29,928 bases of DNA, taken from NCBI GenBank assembly GCA_049323915.1, contig JBMOPC010000133.1:1-29928 (forward strand). The letters run 5' to 3'. Under the pieces are notes generated by a model. The model was not told the origin of the DNA. It saw nothing but the letters and a program-made list of their open reading frames with translations, and made no database searches. Positions 7,820-16,545 of this stretch are shown in pieces. Positions within the stretch are counted from its first letter, which is position 1. Each line of letters begins with the position of its first letter. Made by a program: the position numbers and the translations under genes. Origin of the DNA: BRHc4a sp049323915. Lineage in GTDB: Bacteria > Bacillota > Desulfotomaculia > Desulfotomaculales > Desulfocucumaceae.

Positions 7820-9541
7820 ATGGGGTTGATCACCACCAACGAAGCCAGGTGCCGTGACTGTTACCGCTGCGTCAGGGCCTGTTTGCTGAAGGCAATACGC
7901 ATCAGTTCGGGTGATCGGCCAGATGCGCTGCACGCCCGGGTGATTGACGAACTTTGCGTACATGATGCCCGCTGTGTCCTCGAGTGCCCTCAAAAGGCAA
8001 AAAAGGTTGCCTCTGATCTGGACAGTATAAAGAGTTTATTGAAACAGGGCGCCCCCATGGCCGCCGGGGTTGCCCCTTCCTTTGTGGCGGGCCTCCCCCT
8101 GAGGGATCCTGGACATATGCCGGCTCTGTTAAGGAAACTTGGTTTTGGAAAAGTACAGGAAACTTCTCTGGGAGCCGAACTGGTGGTCAGGCAGCACATG
8201 CGGATTGGTTTAGCCACTCCGTTGATCAGCAGCGCCTGCCCGGTAGTGGTTAATTTAATAGAAAAACACTACCCGGAACTGCTGCCCATGCTGGCGCCGG
8301 TGGTGTCTCCCATGATTGCCCACGGCCGCTTTATGAAAAGGGTTTATCCCGGTTACATGACGGTTTTTATAGGCCCCTGCGCGGCCAAAAAGGGGGAGGC
8401 CAGGACGGAGGGCATAGACGATGCCGTCGATTACGTGCTGGGATTCGACGAGCTGTGGGAATGGGCCCGGGAAGAGGGGCTTGACCCCGGGGCCCTGTCC
8501 GCGGAGGAATTTGACGGCCCCCGGCCGGCCCTGGCCAGGCTTTTCCCCATCGAAGGGGGGATGACCAGGGCGCTGCAGGTGGAGGGGGAAAGCCACTGCG
8601 TTACGGTTGCCGGCCTGCAAAACTGCATTACCTTTTTAAGGCACATGACCCAGGACAAAATCGACCGGCCGCCTGTGTTCATAGAGCTTTTGGCCTGCCG
8701 GGGAGGGTGCATTGACGGTCCCCTGTCCCTTTGCCGGGACGAGGACATATTTACCCGGCGCCGCAAGGTGATGGACTTTTACCGGGCCAGGGCCGGGCAG
8801 GAAGACCCCGGCGACGGTGCGGCCGAACTGCCGCCTGACCTGATGCGCAGGGACTACCGGGACCGCAGGGTTGCCCTGGCGGTACCCGATGAGAGCGCCT
8901 TAAGGCAGATCCTGGCCCGAACCGGCAAGTACCAGCCCGAGGACGAGCTGAACTGCGGCGCCTGCGGGTACGACACCTGCAGGGACAAGGCCGTGGCGGT
9001 ATACCAGGGCAACGCCGAGGTGCAGATGTGCATCCCCTACATGAGAAAGAGGGCCGAGTCAACGTCCAACCTGGTCCTGGCGGCCATGCCCAATGCCGTG
9101 ATCATAGTGGATCACGACCTGGTGATTAAGGAGGTCAACCCGGCGGCCGGGCGGCTGTTCAAATGCCAGGCCGGGGAAATGGTGGGACAGAGGCTGGACA
9201 CGCTGATCAATCCCGAAAATTTCTTAAAGGTCATAGAAACCGGGGAAATGCTGAACCGCCTGCATACTTATCCCGAGCTGGACATCATCACCAGGGAAAT
9301 AATCTTTCCCCTGGAAAGCGAAAGGGCCGTGGTGGGGATCCTGGTGGACATCACTTCTGAAAAGAGGCAGCGGGAGAAGTTCGAACTGGTCAAGGGACAG
9401 ACCATTGCCCGGGCCCAGGAGGTAATTACCAAGCAGATGAAGGTGGCCCAGGAAATTGCAGGCTTGCTGGGTGAAACCACCGCAGAGACCAAGGTTCTTT
9501 TAAATAAGCTCATCGACCTGATGGGAAAAGAATCTTTTTAA
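7820..9541 (+). CDS. Sensory [FeFe] hydrogenase-like protein with PAS domain (HsfB-type)
   Basis: A 573-residue soluble protein. The N-terminal Cys-rich region (Cys11, 14, 17, 21 and Cys46, 52, 56) suits two [4Fe-4S] clusters. An H-cluster domain (about 85-310) retains ligands Cys140 (ISSACP), Cys187 (GPCAAK), Cys293 and Cys297 (ACRGGC). The proton-relay Cys that precedes the first ligand in catalytic enzymes is Ala139, the Met before PC is Gly, and the GGGQP tail of motif 3 is absent. Next come a four-Cys Fe-S domain (Cys379, 382, 387, 404) and a PAS domain (about 414-515) with a helical tail, but no kinase domain. This is the layout of sensory (group C) [FeFe] hydrogenases, which are often genetically linked to SpoIIE-type phosphatases; one lies at 15377-16519. 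It probably reports H2 or redox state. It has its own promoter and terminator. Confidence 0.88.
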   Translation: MGLITTNEARCRDCYRCVRACLLKAIRISSGDRPDALHARVIDELCVHDARCVLECPQKAKKVASDLDSIKSLLKQGAPMAAGVAPSFVAGLPLRDPGHMPALLRKLGFGKVQETSLGAELVVRQHMRIGLATPLISSACPVVVNLIEKHYPELLPMLAPVVSPMIAHGRFMKRVYPGYMTVFIGPCAAKKGEARTEGIDDAVDYVLGFDELWEWAREEGLDPGALSAEEFDGPRPALARLFPIEGGMTRALQVEGESHCVTVAGLQNCITFLRHMTQDKIDRPPVFIELLACRGGCIDGPLSLCRDEDIFTRRRKVMDFYRARAGQEDPGDGAAELPPDLMRRDYRDRRVALAVPDESALRQILARTGKYQPEDELNCGACGYDTCRDKAVAVYQGNAEVQMCIPYMRKRAESTSNLVLAAMPNAVIIVDHDLVIKEVNPAAGRLFKCQAGEMVGQRLDTLINPENFLKVIETGEMLNRLHTYPELDIITREIIFPLESERAVVGILVDITSEKRQREKFELVKGQTIARAQEVITKQMKVAQEIAGLLGETTAETKVLLNKLIDLMGKESF

Positions 9542-9583
9542 CCATGCGCTAGTGAAGCACTGACGATTGTTAAAAATTTCGGG

Positions 9584-9618
9584 AAAACCGGTCTGGCTGA
9601 ATCCAGACCGGTTTTTTT
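9584..9618 (+). terminator. Strong intrinsic terminator after the sensory hydrogenase gene
   Basis: AAAACCGGTCTGG (9584-9596) pairs with CCAGACCGGTTTT (9603-9615) around the loop CTGAAT, and the run of T continues to 9618. It lies 43 bp after the stop codon and separates the sensor from the downstream hydrogenase operon. Confidence 0.92.
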
Positions 9619-9658
9619 ATGATCTAGGAAATTATGCTTTGTGGATAACTTTTTTATT

Positions 9659-9917
9659 ATGTCGCTTCGGGGTCGCTTACGGGCCGGGGTGGGTGGTTTA
9701 ATCCAGGCTGCATGGATCTTCGGCTGTAACAGTCTCTAAAACTCGGTCACCAAAGGACTGCCGACCGCCTTCAACGCCGCGTCCATGCGTCGGTTCAGGC
9801 TTCCGTCCGCGTCCTGCGGCCGGCTCGTCACTCCTTAGGCTCGGTCGTTAAGAGACTGTAACATCCTACGATAAATTCCGCCCGGGCTTAAATCACCCCC
9901 CCATGTGCATGTCGCTT
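9659..9917. repeat. Large imperfect palindrome bracketed by direct repeats (MITE-like or structured element)
   Basis: This fills most of the 612-bp gap 9542-10153. The left arm (about 9687-9747) and right arm (about 9838-9901) are imperfect inverted copies of about 60 bp; the clearest pairings are ACAGTCTCT with AGAGACTGT and the GGGTGGTTTAA side with TTAAATCACCC. The roughly 90-bp centre is GC-rich. ATGTCGCTT occurs exactly at 9659-9667 and 9909-9917, and the likeness continues for about 8 more bases (GGGnCGCT), so the palindrome sits between direct repeats. No credible reading frame is present. It may be a non-autonomous mobile element or a structured RNA; the sequence alone does not decide. 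Confidence 0.55.
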
Positions 9918-10003
9918 GAGGGCCGCTGCTTATGCGGGCTGTCACCATTCTGAGTCCTGAGTTCTGTGTTCCAGTCGCCCGCAGGGCGAATTTGTTCTCC
10001 CAG

Positions 10004-10032
10004 TTGACAGAAAATAATTTATATTTAATAAT
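10004..10032 (+). promoter_or_regulatory. Sigma-A promoter of the XRE-hydrogenase operon
   Basis: A perfect TTGACA (10004-10009), a 17-bp spacer and AATAAT (10027-10032, 5/6) lie in AT-rich DNA 122 bp before the XRE start codon. The long leader contains TTTTTCG/CGAAAAA arms (about 10071 and 10101) and an 8-bp palindrome TACATGTA, either of which could be an operator for the adjacent regulator; that part is speculative. Confidence 0.72.
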
Positions 10033-10153
10033 ATAAGCAGTGCTACATACATGTACAGTAATAGCGTAATTTTTCGCATAAGATAGAATAAATTGTGGGG
10101 ACGAAAAACTGAATCAAATAAAAAAATTTTTTTGCTTATAAGGTGGGTGATAT

Positions 10154-10699
10154 ATGCTTGGGGATCGGGTAAAACAGTTGCGCCGGAATAACAATCTCAG
10201 TGTCCGTCAACTGGCCAGGATAGTTGGAGTTACGGCCAGCTTTATATACCAGCTGGAGCAAAACAAAGTTTCTCCGTCTTTTTCCACCTTGAAAAGTATA
10301 GCCGGTGCCCTTAATACCAACATGGCAATGCTGGTGGATGACGAACTGCCGGAGGAATGGGTTGTTGTCAGAAAAAACAAGCGTAAGCGTGTAATTACGG
10401 ATGACACGCGGCTGAAGCTTGAATTGTTAACATTTCTCGGTGCCAGGAACAAGAAAATGCAGCCTCTGGTGTTTGAGGTTGATGTCGCTTCAAAAGTTAT
10501 GATGCCGTCGTTACCCGGTGAGCACGAGGATTTTTTATACATTTTAAGCGGCGAGGCAGAAATAACTGTCAATAAAGCCAAATATCGCCTGGAGGAGGGG
10601 GATGCCGCCTATTTTATGTTTGATAATCCGGCCGTGATAAGCAATGTTGGGAATGAAAAAGTTAAAGGGCTGTGGTTGATTTGTCCGCCCGGGATATAA
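10154..10699 (+). CDS. XRE-family regulator with C-terminal cupin domain
   Basis: A 181-residue protein. Residues about 5-60 are a helix-turn-helix of the XRE/Cro type (VRQLARIVGVTASFIYQLEQ followed by KVSPSFSTLKSIAGAL). Residues about 105-178 are a small cupin barrel, with PGEHEDFLYILSGEAEI and LEEGDAAYFMFDNPAVI as its two conserved strand motifs. Such XRE-cupin proteins usually sense a small molecule through the barrel and control nearby genes. ATG 10154 follows AAGGTGGGTG. The hydrogenase subunit gene starts 60 bp downstream without an intervening terminator, so this regulator probably heads and autoregulates the hydC-hydB-hydA unit. What the cupin binds is unknown. Confidence 0.9.
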   Translation: MLGDRVKQLRRNNNLSVRQLARIVGVTASFIYQLEQNKVSPSFSTLKSIAGALNTNMAMLVDDELPEEWVVVRKNKRKRVITDDTRLKLELLTFLGARNKKMQPLVFEVDVASKVMMPSLPGEHEDFLYILSGEAEITVNKAKYRLEEGDAAYFMFDNPAVISNVGNEKVKGLWLICPPGI

Positions 10700-10759
10700 G
10701 GATGGAAAAATTCAGGTATTCAGCAGATACAGAAAACAGTCAGGTGGAGGTCTGAAGCA

Positions 10760-11272
10760 ATGCCGCAAAGAAAGTTTCAAAAACTGCAGGAAATAATTGA
10801 TAAGCATGAGGGCAGGGTATCTCATCTGATAGGCATTTTGCAGGAGGTGCAGGAAGAATACCGCTACCTGCCCGAAGAGGTGCTTACATACGTGGCCACT
10901 GCTTTGGGTATATCACCCGCCGCCGTATTTGGCGTGGCCACTTTTTATGCCCAGTTTTCCCTTGTTCCGAAGGGAAAGTATGTGATCAGGGTTTGTGACG
11001 GAACCGCCTGCCACGTACGCGGTTCCGTACCCGTTAATTTTGCGCTGCGCCGGCAGCTGAACCTGGATGAATCAAAAAATACCACAGAAGACCTGCAGTT
11101 TACCGTGGAGACGGTATCATGCCTGGGCGCCTGCGGTTTGGCTCCGGTAATTACCGTTAACGACAGGGAGGTTCACGGTCAGATGACTCCTGAAGGCATT
11201 CTGGAGGTGTTGAAAAAATTGAACCAAAATGCTGAGTGCGGCGGCAAGGAGGAAGGTCAATGTTTAAGTTAA
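10760..11272 (+). CDS. hydC: NADH-linked [FeFe] hydrogenase subunit gamma, NuoE-like [2Fe-2S] protein
   Basis: A 170-residue homologue of complex I NuoE, and of HydC in trimeric [FeFe] hydrogenases. An N-terminal helical part (ILQEVQEEYRYLPEEVL, then VFGVATFYAQF) precedes a thioredoxin-like [2Fe-2S] domain with Cys in CDGTACHVRG and in SCLGACGLAP, the C-x4-C and C-x3-C pattern of the family. It passes electrons between the flavin subunit and the hydrogenase. ATG 10760 has GTGGAGGTC upstream. Its end overlaps the start of hydB by 13 bp, showing tight coupling. A second NuoE-like protein is encoded at 16546-17061. Confidence 0.93.
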   Translation: MPQRKFQKLQEIIDKHEGRVSHLIGILQEVQEEYRYLPEEVLTYVATALGISPAAVFGVATFYAQFSLVPKGKYVIRVCDGTACHVRGSVPVNFALRRQLNLDESKNTTEDLQFTVETVSCLGACGLAPVITVNDREVHGQMTPEGILEVLKKLNQNAECGGKEEGQCLS

Positions 11273-13140
11273 TGGACCAGTTGGCAGAATGCCGGATTAA
11301 ATCGAAAGAACTGCTGCAAAAAGAAAAAATGAGAATTCTGGTCTGCGCCGGAACCGGGTGCGTGGCCAACGGTTCCCTTGAAGTTTACGAGGCATTCAAG
11401 CAAAGAATCAAAGAAAAGGGGCTGCCGGTAAAGGTCAACCTGCTGGAGGAGGCCGGACATGATCCGTATGCGGTGAATATCAGCGGTTGCCATGGTTTTT
11501 GTCAGGGGGGCCCGCTGGTGCGGTTTGAGCCGGGCGGGATATTTTATCACCACGTAAGGCGTGAAGATGTGGATGAGATTGTGGAATCACATATTTTAAA
11601 CAACCGGCTGGTTGAAAGACTGTTGTATCACCATCCGGTAAGCGGGGAAGCTGTGGGGACCCAGGATGAAATCCCGTTTTATCAGAAGCAAACGAGGGTT
11701 GCGCTGGAACACTGCGGGCGGATCAATCCGGATGACATATACGATTATATAGCCCACAGCGGTTACCAGGCCATAACAAGGGTATTGTTTGAAATGACGC
11801 CGGAAGAATTAATTGAAGAAGTTATGGAGTCGGGGCTGCGGGGCAGGGGCGGCGGAGGTTTTCCTACAGGAAAAAAATGGCAGCTAGCCAGGGCGGCCCA
11901 GGGCCGGAAAAAATACATCATATGCAACGGGGACGAGGGAGACCCCGGCGCATTCATGGACCGCAGCGTAATGGAAGGCGACCCGCACAGGGTGCTGGAA
12001 GGCATGATGATCGCGGGATATGCCATTGGCGCGGACGAGGGCTATATTTATGTCAGGGCTGAATACCCCCTGGCGGTCAAACGTCTCAGGCGGGCCGTGG
12101 CAGAGGCTGAAAGAACAGGATTGCTGGGCGGTAACATCCTCGGCAGCGGTTTCTCCTTCAGGGTAAGTATAAAAGAGGGTGCCGGAGCATTCGTGTGCGG
12201 TGAGGAAACCGCCCTGATCGCCTCCATAGAGGGCCAGCGCGGCATGCCCAGGCCCCGTCCGCCGTACCCCGCCAGCAGGGGGCTGTGGAACTGTCCCACC
12301 GTAATCAATAACGTTGAAACCCTGGCCAACCTGCCCCCAATACTGCTAAAAGGTGCAAAGTGGTTTCGTAATTTTGGCACCGCAGGGAGTCCGGGGACCA
12401 AGACCTTCGCCCTGGCGGGCCATGTGGCGCATACCGGTTTAGTGGAAATACCCATGGGCATGACCCTGCGTGAAGTGGTGTTTGATATCGGAGGAGGTCT
12501 GGGAAATGGCAAGGAATTCAAGGCTGTTCAGATCGGCGGGCCTTCGGGCGGCTGCCTGACGGAGGACCACCTGGACCTGCCCCTGGATTACGACTCGCTG
12601 AAAAAGGCAGGAGCCATGATCGGATCCGGCGGCCTGGTGGTCATGGGCAAAGATACCTGCATGGTGGAAGTGGCCAAATTTTTCATGGGCTTTGTGCAAA
12701 ATGAATCATGCGGCAAATGCGTGCCGTGCCGGGAGGGTACAAAGCGCATGCTGGAACTTCTGGCAGCCATAACCGAGGGAAGGGCATGTGAAGAAGACCT
12801 GGCGCTGCTTGAAGAGCTGGCCTCGGTGGTTCAGGACGGATCTCTGTGCGGACTGGGCAAAACCGCGCCCAACCCTGTTTTAACAACACTCCGGTATTTC
12901 CGTCACGAGTATGAGGCCCATGTAAAGGAGAAAAAATGTCCGGCCGGAGTGTGTGCTGCTTTGCAGGAGTACCTTATCGACAGGGAAAAATGCAGGGGAT
13001 GCGGGCTGTGCGCCAAAGTATGCCCGGCAGAAGCAATTTCGGGCAACAAAAAAGAACCTCATGCCATTGATGCCGAAAAGTGCCTGAAATGCGGAACTTG
13101 CATGGAAAAATGCAAATTCGGATCCATATACAGGGCATAG
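11260..13140 (+). CDS. hydB: NADH-linked [FeFe] hydrogenase subunit beta, NuoF-like flavoprotein
   Basis: A 626-residue subunit. Residues 23-110 form a thioredoxin-like [2Fe-2S] domain (Cys29, Cys34, Cys77, Cys81). The NuoF core follows, with GRGGGGFPTGKKW (about 195-207) for FMN and NADH binding and GDEGDPGAFMDR. Next is the [4Fe-4S] motif ESCGKCVPCREGT. The C-terminus is a two-cluster ferredoxin (CRGCGLCAKVCP and CLKCGTCMEKC). This is the standard HydB build of trimeric, electron-bifurcating hydrogenases, where FMN exchanges electrons with NAD(H) and ferredoxin. GTG at 11236 is in frame, but GGAGGAAGG at 11249-11257 serves ATG 11260, so ATG is the start. A 33-bp gap leads to hydA. Bifurcation itself is inferred from the subunit set. 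Confidence 0.96.
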   Translation: MFKLMDQLAECRIKSKELLQKEKMRILVCAGTGCVANGSLEVYEAFKQRIKEKGLPVKVNLLEEAGHDPYAVNISGCHGFCQGGPLVRFEPGGIFYHHVRREDVDEIVESHILNNRLVERLLYHHPVSGEAVGTQDEIPFYQKQTRVALEHCGRINPDDIYDYIAHSGYQAITRVLFEMTPEELIEEVMESGLRGRGGGGFPTGKKWQLARAAQGRKKYIICNGDEGDPGAFMDRSVMEGDPHRVLEGMMIAGYAIGADEGYIYVRAEYPLAVKRLRRAVAEAERTGLLGGNILGSGFSFRVSIKEGAGAFVCGEETALIASIEGQRGMPRPRPPYPASRGLWNCPTVINNVETLANLPPILLKGAKWFRNFGTAGSPGTKTFALAGHVAHTGLVEIPMGMTLREVVFDIGGGLGNGKEFKAVQIGGPSGGCLTEDHLDLPLDYDSLKKAGAMIGSGGLVVMGKDTCMVEVAKFFMGFVQNESCGKCVPCREGTKRMLELLAAITEGRACEEDLALLEELASVVQDGSLCGLGKTAPNPVLTTLRYFRHEYEAHVKEKKCPAGVCAALQEYLIDREKCRGCGLCAKVCPAEAISGNKKEPHAIDAEKCLKCGTCMEKCKFGSIYRA

Positions 13141-13173
13141 GCTGTATTAACAGGGAATAGGAGTGTGAAAGAA

Positions 13174-15198
13174 ATGAATACGGGCTGGGTTATTATAGAC
13201 GGACAGAGAGTGGAAATTGACGGCGCTCAGAACATACTTGATCTGGTCAGGCGGGTAGGTGTTGAATTGCCCACTTTTTGCTACTATTCAGAATTAAGTG
13301 TGTACGGGGCCTGCCGCTTGTGCATGGTGGAAGTAGAAAAATTGGGCCTGGTGGCTTCATGTTCCACCCCCCCTGCCGAGGGCATGGTAATCCGTACCAA
13401 TACCGAACGCACCAGGCGGCTCCGCCGTATGATCATCGAGCTTTTACTGGCCAACCATGACAGGGAATGCCCTACCTGCGCCAAAAACACCTCCTGTAAA
13501 CTGCAGAAACTGGCAAGGCAGTACGGGCTTGACAACGTTCGATTTGGTAAACGGGATAAAAGGGTGCCTGTTGATTCTTCCAGTTACAGCATTGTCAAGG
13601 ACGCCAACAAATGTATTCTTTGCGGCGACTGCGTCCGCATGTGCAAAGAAATTCAGGGGCTGGGCATATGGGATTTTGCCTACCGCGGAAGTAAAACCGA
13701 GGTTACCACGGCCTTCGGCAAAAAACTGTCCGAGGTTGCATGTGTTAACTGCGGTCAGTGCGCGGCGGTCTGTCCCACCGGCGCCCTTACAGTAAAATCT
13801 GAGGTTAATAAGGCCTGGGCGGCCATTCATGACCCGTCCAAGACCGTGGTGGTGCAGGTGGCGCCGGCTGTCAGGGTGGCACTGGGTGAAGAATTCGGAC
13901 TGCCGGCGGGGTCGGCGGTAACCGGCAAAATCGTGGCAGCCCTTAAAAAAATGGGCGTGGACAGGGTGTTCGATACGTTGCTGGCGGCGGACCTGACAAC
14001 CACTGAAGAGTCCATGGAGCTTTTAAACCGCCTTAAAAACGGCGGCAAGCTGCCCCTGTTCACATCATGCTGTCCCGGCTGGGTCAAATACTGTGAGCAG
14101 ATGCATTCCGACCTGCTTAAAAATCTCTCCACCTGCCGGTCACCTCAACAAATGTTCGGTTCACTGGTTAAAAGATATTACGCTGAAAAGACAGGTAAAG
14201 AATTTAACGAAATAGTTTGCATATCCGTAATGCCCTGCACTGCAAAAAAATTTGAGGCCAGGAGACCGGAATTTTCACAGGACGGCGTTTATGACGTGGA
14301 TATCGTTCTGACAACCGTCGAAATGGCCCAGATGATCAAGGAATCCGGCATAATATTCAATGATCTCGAACCGGCCGGTTTTGACAACCCGCTGGGAATG
14401 GGTTCGGGAGGCGCTTTGATTTTTGGTGTCTCCGGCGGGGTCATGGAGTCAGTGGTGCGTTTTTTGGCCGGCTATACCGGCAATCACGATGTAGGCAGGG
14501 TGGACTTTCACCCCGTCAGGGGAACAAAAGGCCTGAAGGAAGCTGAAGTTGAAGTCAACGGCCAAACATTAAAACTGGCGGTGGTAAGCGGCCTCGCCAA
14601 CGCCGAAAGGTTAATCCGGCGCATCAAAAACGGGGAGGCCTTTTACCACGCGGTGGAAGTGATGTGCTGCCCGGCCGGGTGTGTGGGCGGCGGCGGGCAG
14701 CCCGACATTAACGACTCAATGGCCAGGGCCGCGCGGCTGAAGACAATATATCAGCTGGATGCTATTGAACAGGTGCACAAGGCCCAGGACAATGTTTATG
14801 TAAATAAAATTCTCGACGGGTGGATTGGCGGGCCCGGCTCCCAAAAGGCGCATCACCACCTGCACACAGAATATGTCCCCCGGCGCAGGATTAGCGGAAA
14901 ACCGGTGGAGATAACCGGCTCATCGGGAAGCAGCACGGTATCTGTTTCAGTATGCGTTGGAACCGGTTGTTTCCTTAGCGGTTCCTATGACGTATTGAAC
15001 AAGTTTTCCGATTTAATCAGGCTTTATGGTCTGGAAGACCGTGTCCGGCTGAACGGTACGTTTTGTCTGGAGCACTGTGACCGGGGCGTTTCAGTAAAGG
15101 TGGATGATGAAATTATCACCGGAGTCACCCCGGAAAATGCCGAACATCTGTTTAGAACCAGGATTGTTTTGCCGGCCGAAGCCCTGGAAACTTCATGA
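13174..15198 (+). CDS. hydA: [FeFe] hydrogenase catalytic subunit alpha
   Basis: A 674-residue catalytic subunit that produces or consumes H2. In order: an N-terminal [2Fe-2S] domain (FCYYSELSVYGACRLCMVE), a His/Cys-ligated [4Fe-4S] motif (NHDRECPTC), a two-[4Fe-4S] ferredoxin (CILCGDCVRMC and CVNCGQCAAVC) and the H-cluster domain. All H-cluster ligands are present: Cys300 in TSCCPGW, Cys355 in MPCTAKK, Cys499 and Cys503 in MCCPAGCVGGGGQP. The proton-relay Cys299 is kept. The last 80 residues form an extra thioredoxin-like [2Fe-2S] domain (CVGTGC and CLEHC), as in Thermotoga-type HydA. An in-frame GTG at 13165 sits only 1 nt from GGAG, so ATG 13174 is the better start. The contrast with the altered sensor at 7820 is clear. 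Confidence 0.97.
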   Translation: MNTGWVIIDGQRVEIDGAQNILDLVRRVGVELPTFCYYSELSVYGACRLCMVEVEKLGLVASCSTPPAEGMVIRTNTERTRRLRRMIIELLLANHDRECPTCAKNTSCKLQKLARQYGLDNVRFGKRDKRVPVDSSSYSIVKDANKCILCGDCVRMCKEIQGLGIWDFAYRGSKTEVTTAFGKKLSEVACVNCGQCAAVCPTGALTVKSEVNKAWAAIHDPSKTVVVQVAPAVRVALGEEFGLPAGSAVTGKIVAALKKMGVDRVFDTLLAADLTTTEESMELLNRLKNGGKLPLFTSCCPGWVKYCEQMHSDLLKNLSTCRSPQQMFGSLVKRYYAEKTGKEFNEIVCISVMPCTAKKFEARRPEFSQDGVYDVDIVLTTVEMAQMIKESGIIFNDLEPAGFDNPLGMGSGGALIFGVSGGVMESVVRFLAGYTGNHDVGRVDFHPVRGTKGLKEAEVEVNGQTLKLAVVSGLANAERLIRRIKNGEAFYHAVEVMCCPAGCVGGGGQPDINDSMARAARLKTIYQLDAIEQVHKAQDNVYVNKILDGWIGGPGSQKAHHHLHTEYVPRRRISGKPVEITGSSGSSTVSVSVCVGTGCFLSGSYDVLNKFSDLIRLYGLEDRVRLNGTFCLEHCDRGVSVKVDDEIITGVTPENAEHLFRTRIVLPAEALETS

Positions 15199-15376
15199 AT
15201 ATCATTACAGGACTGACAGCACAAGCAAAATGTGTTTAAAGGGATGACGGCTGATTTAGCGAATTATATCATGCACGGCAAAATTTGAGGCGCTGTGTTG
15301 AATCCTGCTGTGCCGCCCGGCTGAATCCTTGTGCGCAGCCTATGATCTTTTCAGTAATGGAAGGAGATCGGCAATA

Positions 15377-16519
15377 ATGAAAGTCTGCCTGGATATCGGC
15401 ACCTCCCAGCTGACAAAAGACGGGGAGGAGCTGTGCGGCGACTGCATCGAAGTGGTGCATGCCGGCACCGACCGCATTGTGGTGGTGGCCGACGGCCTTG
15501 GGAGCGGAGTTAAAGCCAACATCCTTTCCCGCCTTACATCCAAAACCGCCGGCACCATGCTGAAAATGGGCGGGCAGGTAGATAACGTCATAGAAACCCT
15601 GGCTCATACGCTGCCTATCTGCAAGGTTAGAAAACTGGCCTACAGCACCTTTACCATTCTGCGGATAACGCAGAACGGAAATGTACACCTGATAGAATAT
15701 GAAAATCCTCCTTCCTTCATCGGTAACAAAAACAGTCTGCTAAACATTGAAAGAACAGAGAGGGTCATCGATTGCAAAGTAATCAGGGAGAGCTTTTTCA
15801 CGGTGGGCGAAAATGACTGGCTGGTTATCATTACCGACGGAGTGGTGCATGCCGGTACCGGCGGCAGATGGAACATGGGTTGGGGCCTGAACAGGGTGGG
15901 CATGTACCTGGCCGGAACGTACTCACCGTCGGTTACAGCGTTAAACTGGGCTGAAAAAATAACCAGGCTATGCAACCACTTTTACGGCGGGAAGCCGGGA
16001 GATGATGCCAGCGTTGCCGTTATTAACGTGCGCAAACCGCAGCAGGCAACAGTTCTTATAGGCCCGCCCCGGAACATGGAGGACGACGTGGAGGTGGTGG
16101 ATAAGCTGATGCGATCGAACGGGATTAAGGTGGTCTGCGGGGGCGCCACCGGCAATATGGTGGCACGCGTGCTGGGCAGGGAATTATCTGTCGACCTCTC
16201 CTCCAGGCATGAGCGGGTACCTCCCACCGGCATCATTCCAGGCATTGACCTGGTTACGGAGGGCGCCATAACCCTGGTTGACGCCATGGAGCACTTAAAA
16301 GCCGGATCCGCGGAGCTGGGGGGAAGGGTGGGATCCAGCCGGCTGGCTTCAGTATTACTGGCTGCGGACAGCGTGCATTTTATTGTGGGCACCGCTGCAA
16401 ATCCTGCCCAACAGGGACCGGACTTGCCGGCCATATATATTTACAAGCAGTACATCATCAGGGATTTGGGCCGGATATTGAGAGACATGGGGAAAACTGT
16501 CACCGAAGAATATTATTAG
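15377..16519 (+). CDS. SpoIIE/PP2C-type protein phosphatase with unassigned C-terminal domain (HsfA-like)
   Basis: A 380-residue protein. Residues 1-218 are a PP2C/SpoIIE Ser/Thr phosphatase core with metal-binding Asp in VVADGLGSG (Asp39), IITDGVVHAG (Asp154) and KPGDDASVAV (Asp209-Asp210). Residues about 220-380 form a further domain I cannot name; it has a Gly-rich VVCGGATGNMVARVLG stretch and PPTGIIPGIDLVTEG. SpoIIE-like phosphatases are frequently encoded with sensory [FeFe] hydrogenases, so this is the likely output partner of the protein at 7820, perhaps acting on an anti-sigma-factor antagonist or a kinase target elsewhere. ATG 15377 follows AAGGAG; the 178-bp space after hydA shows no terminator. 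An earlier in-frame start lacks a ribosome site. Confidence 0.85.
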   Translation: MKVCLDIGTSQLTKDGEELCGDCIEVVHAGTDRIVVVADGLGSGVKANILSRLTSKTAGTMLKMGGQVDNVIETLAHTLPICKVRKLAYSTFTILRITQNGNVHLIEYENPPSFIGNKNSLLNIERTERVIDCKVIRESFFTVGENDWLVIITDGVVHAGTGGRWNMGWGLNRVGMYLAGTYSPSVTALNWAEKITRLCNHFYGGKPGDDASVAVINVRKPQQATVLIGPPRNMEDDVEVVDKLMRSNGIKVVCGGATGNMVARVLGRELSVDLSSRHERVPPTGIIPGIDLVTEGAITLVDAMEHLKAGSAELGGRVGSSRLASVLLAADSVHFIVGTAANPAQQGPDLPAIYIYKQYIIRDLGRILRDMGKTVTEEYY

Positions 16520-16545
16520 AGTGGCACCGGGGAGAGGAAAATCAC

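Noticed and set aside
9687..9903. Known riboswitch, tRNA or group II intron in the palindromic element
   Set aside because: No tRNA arms, no recognised riboswitch core and no intron domain V signature could be found by eye.
10042..10062. TACATGTA palindrome as a firm operator for the XRE regulator
   Set aside because: Short AT-rich palindromes are expected by chance in this leader; no second copy was found, so it is mentioned only as a possibility.
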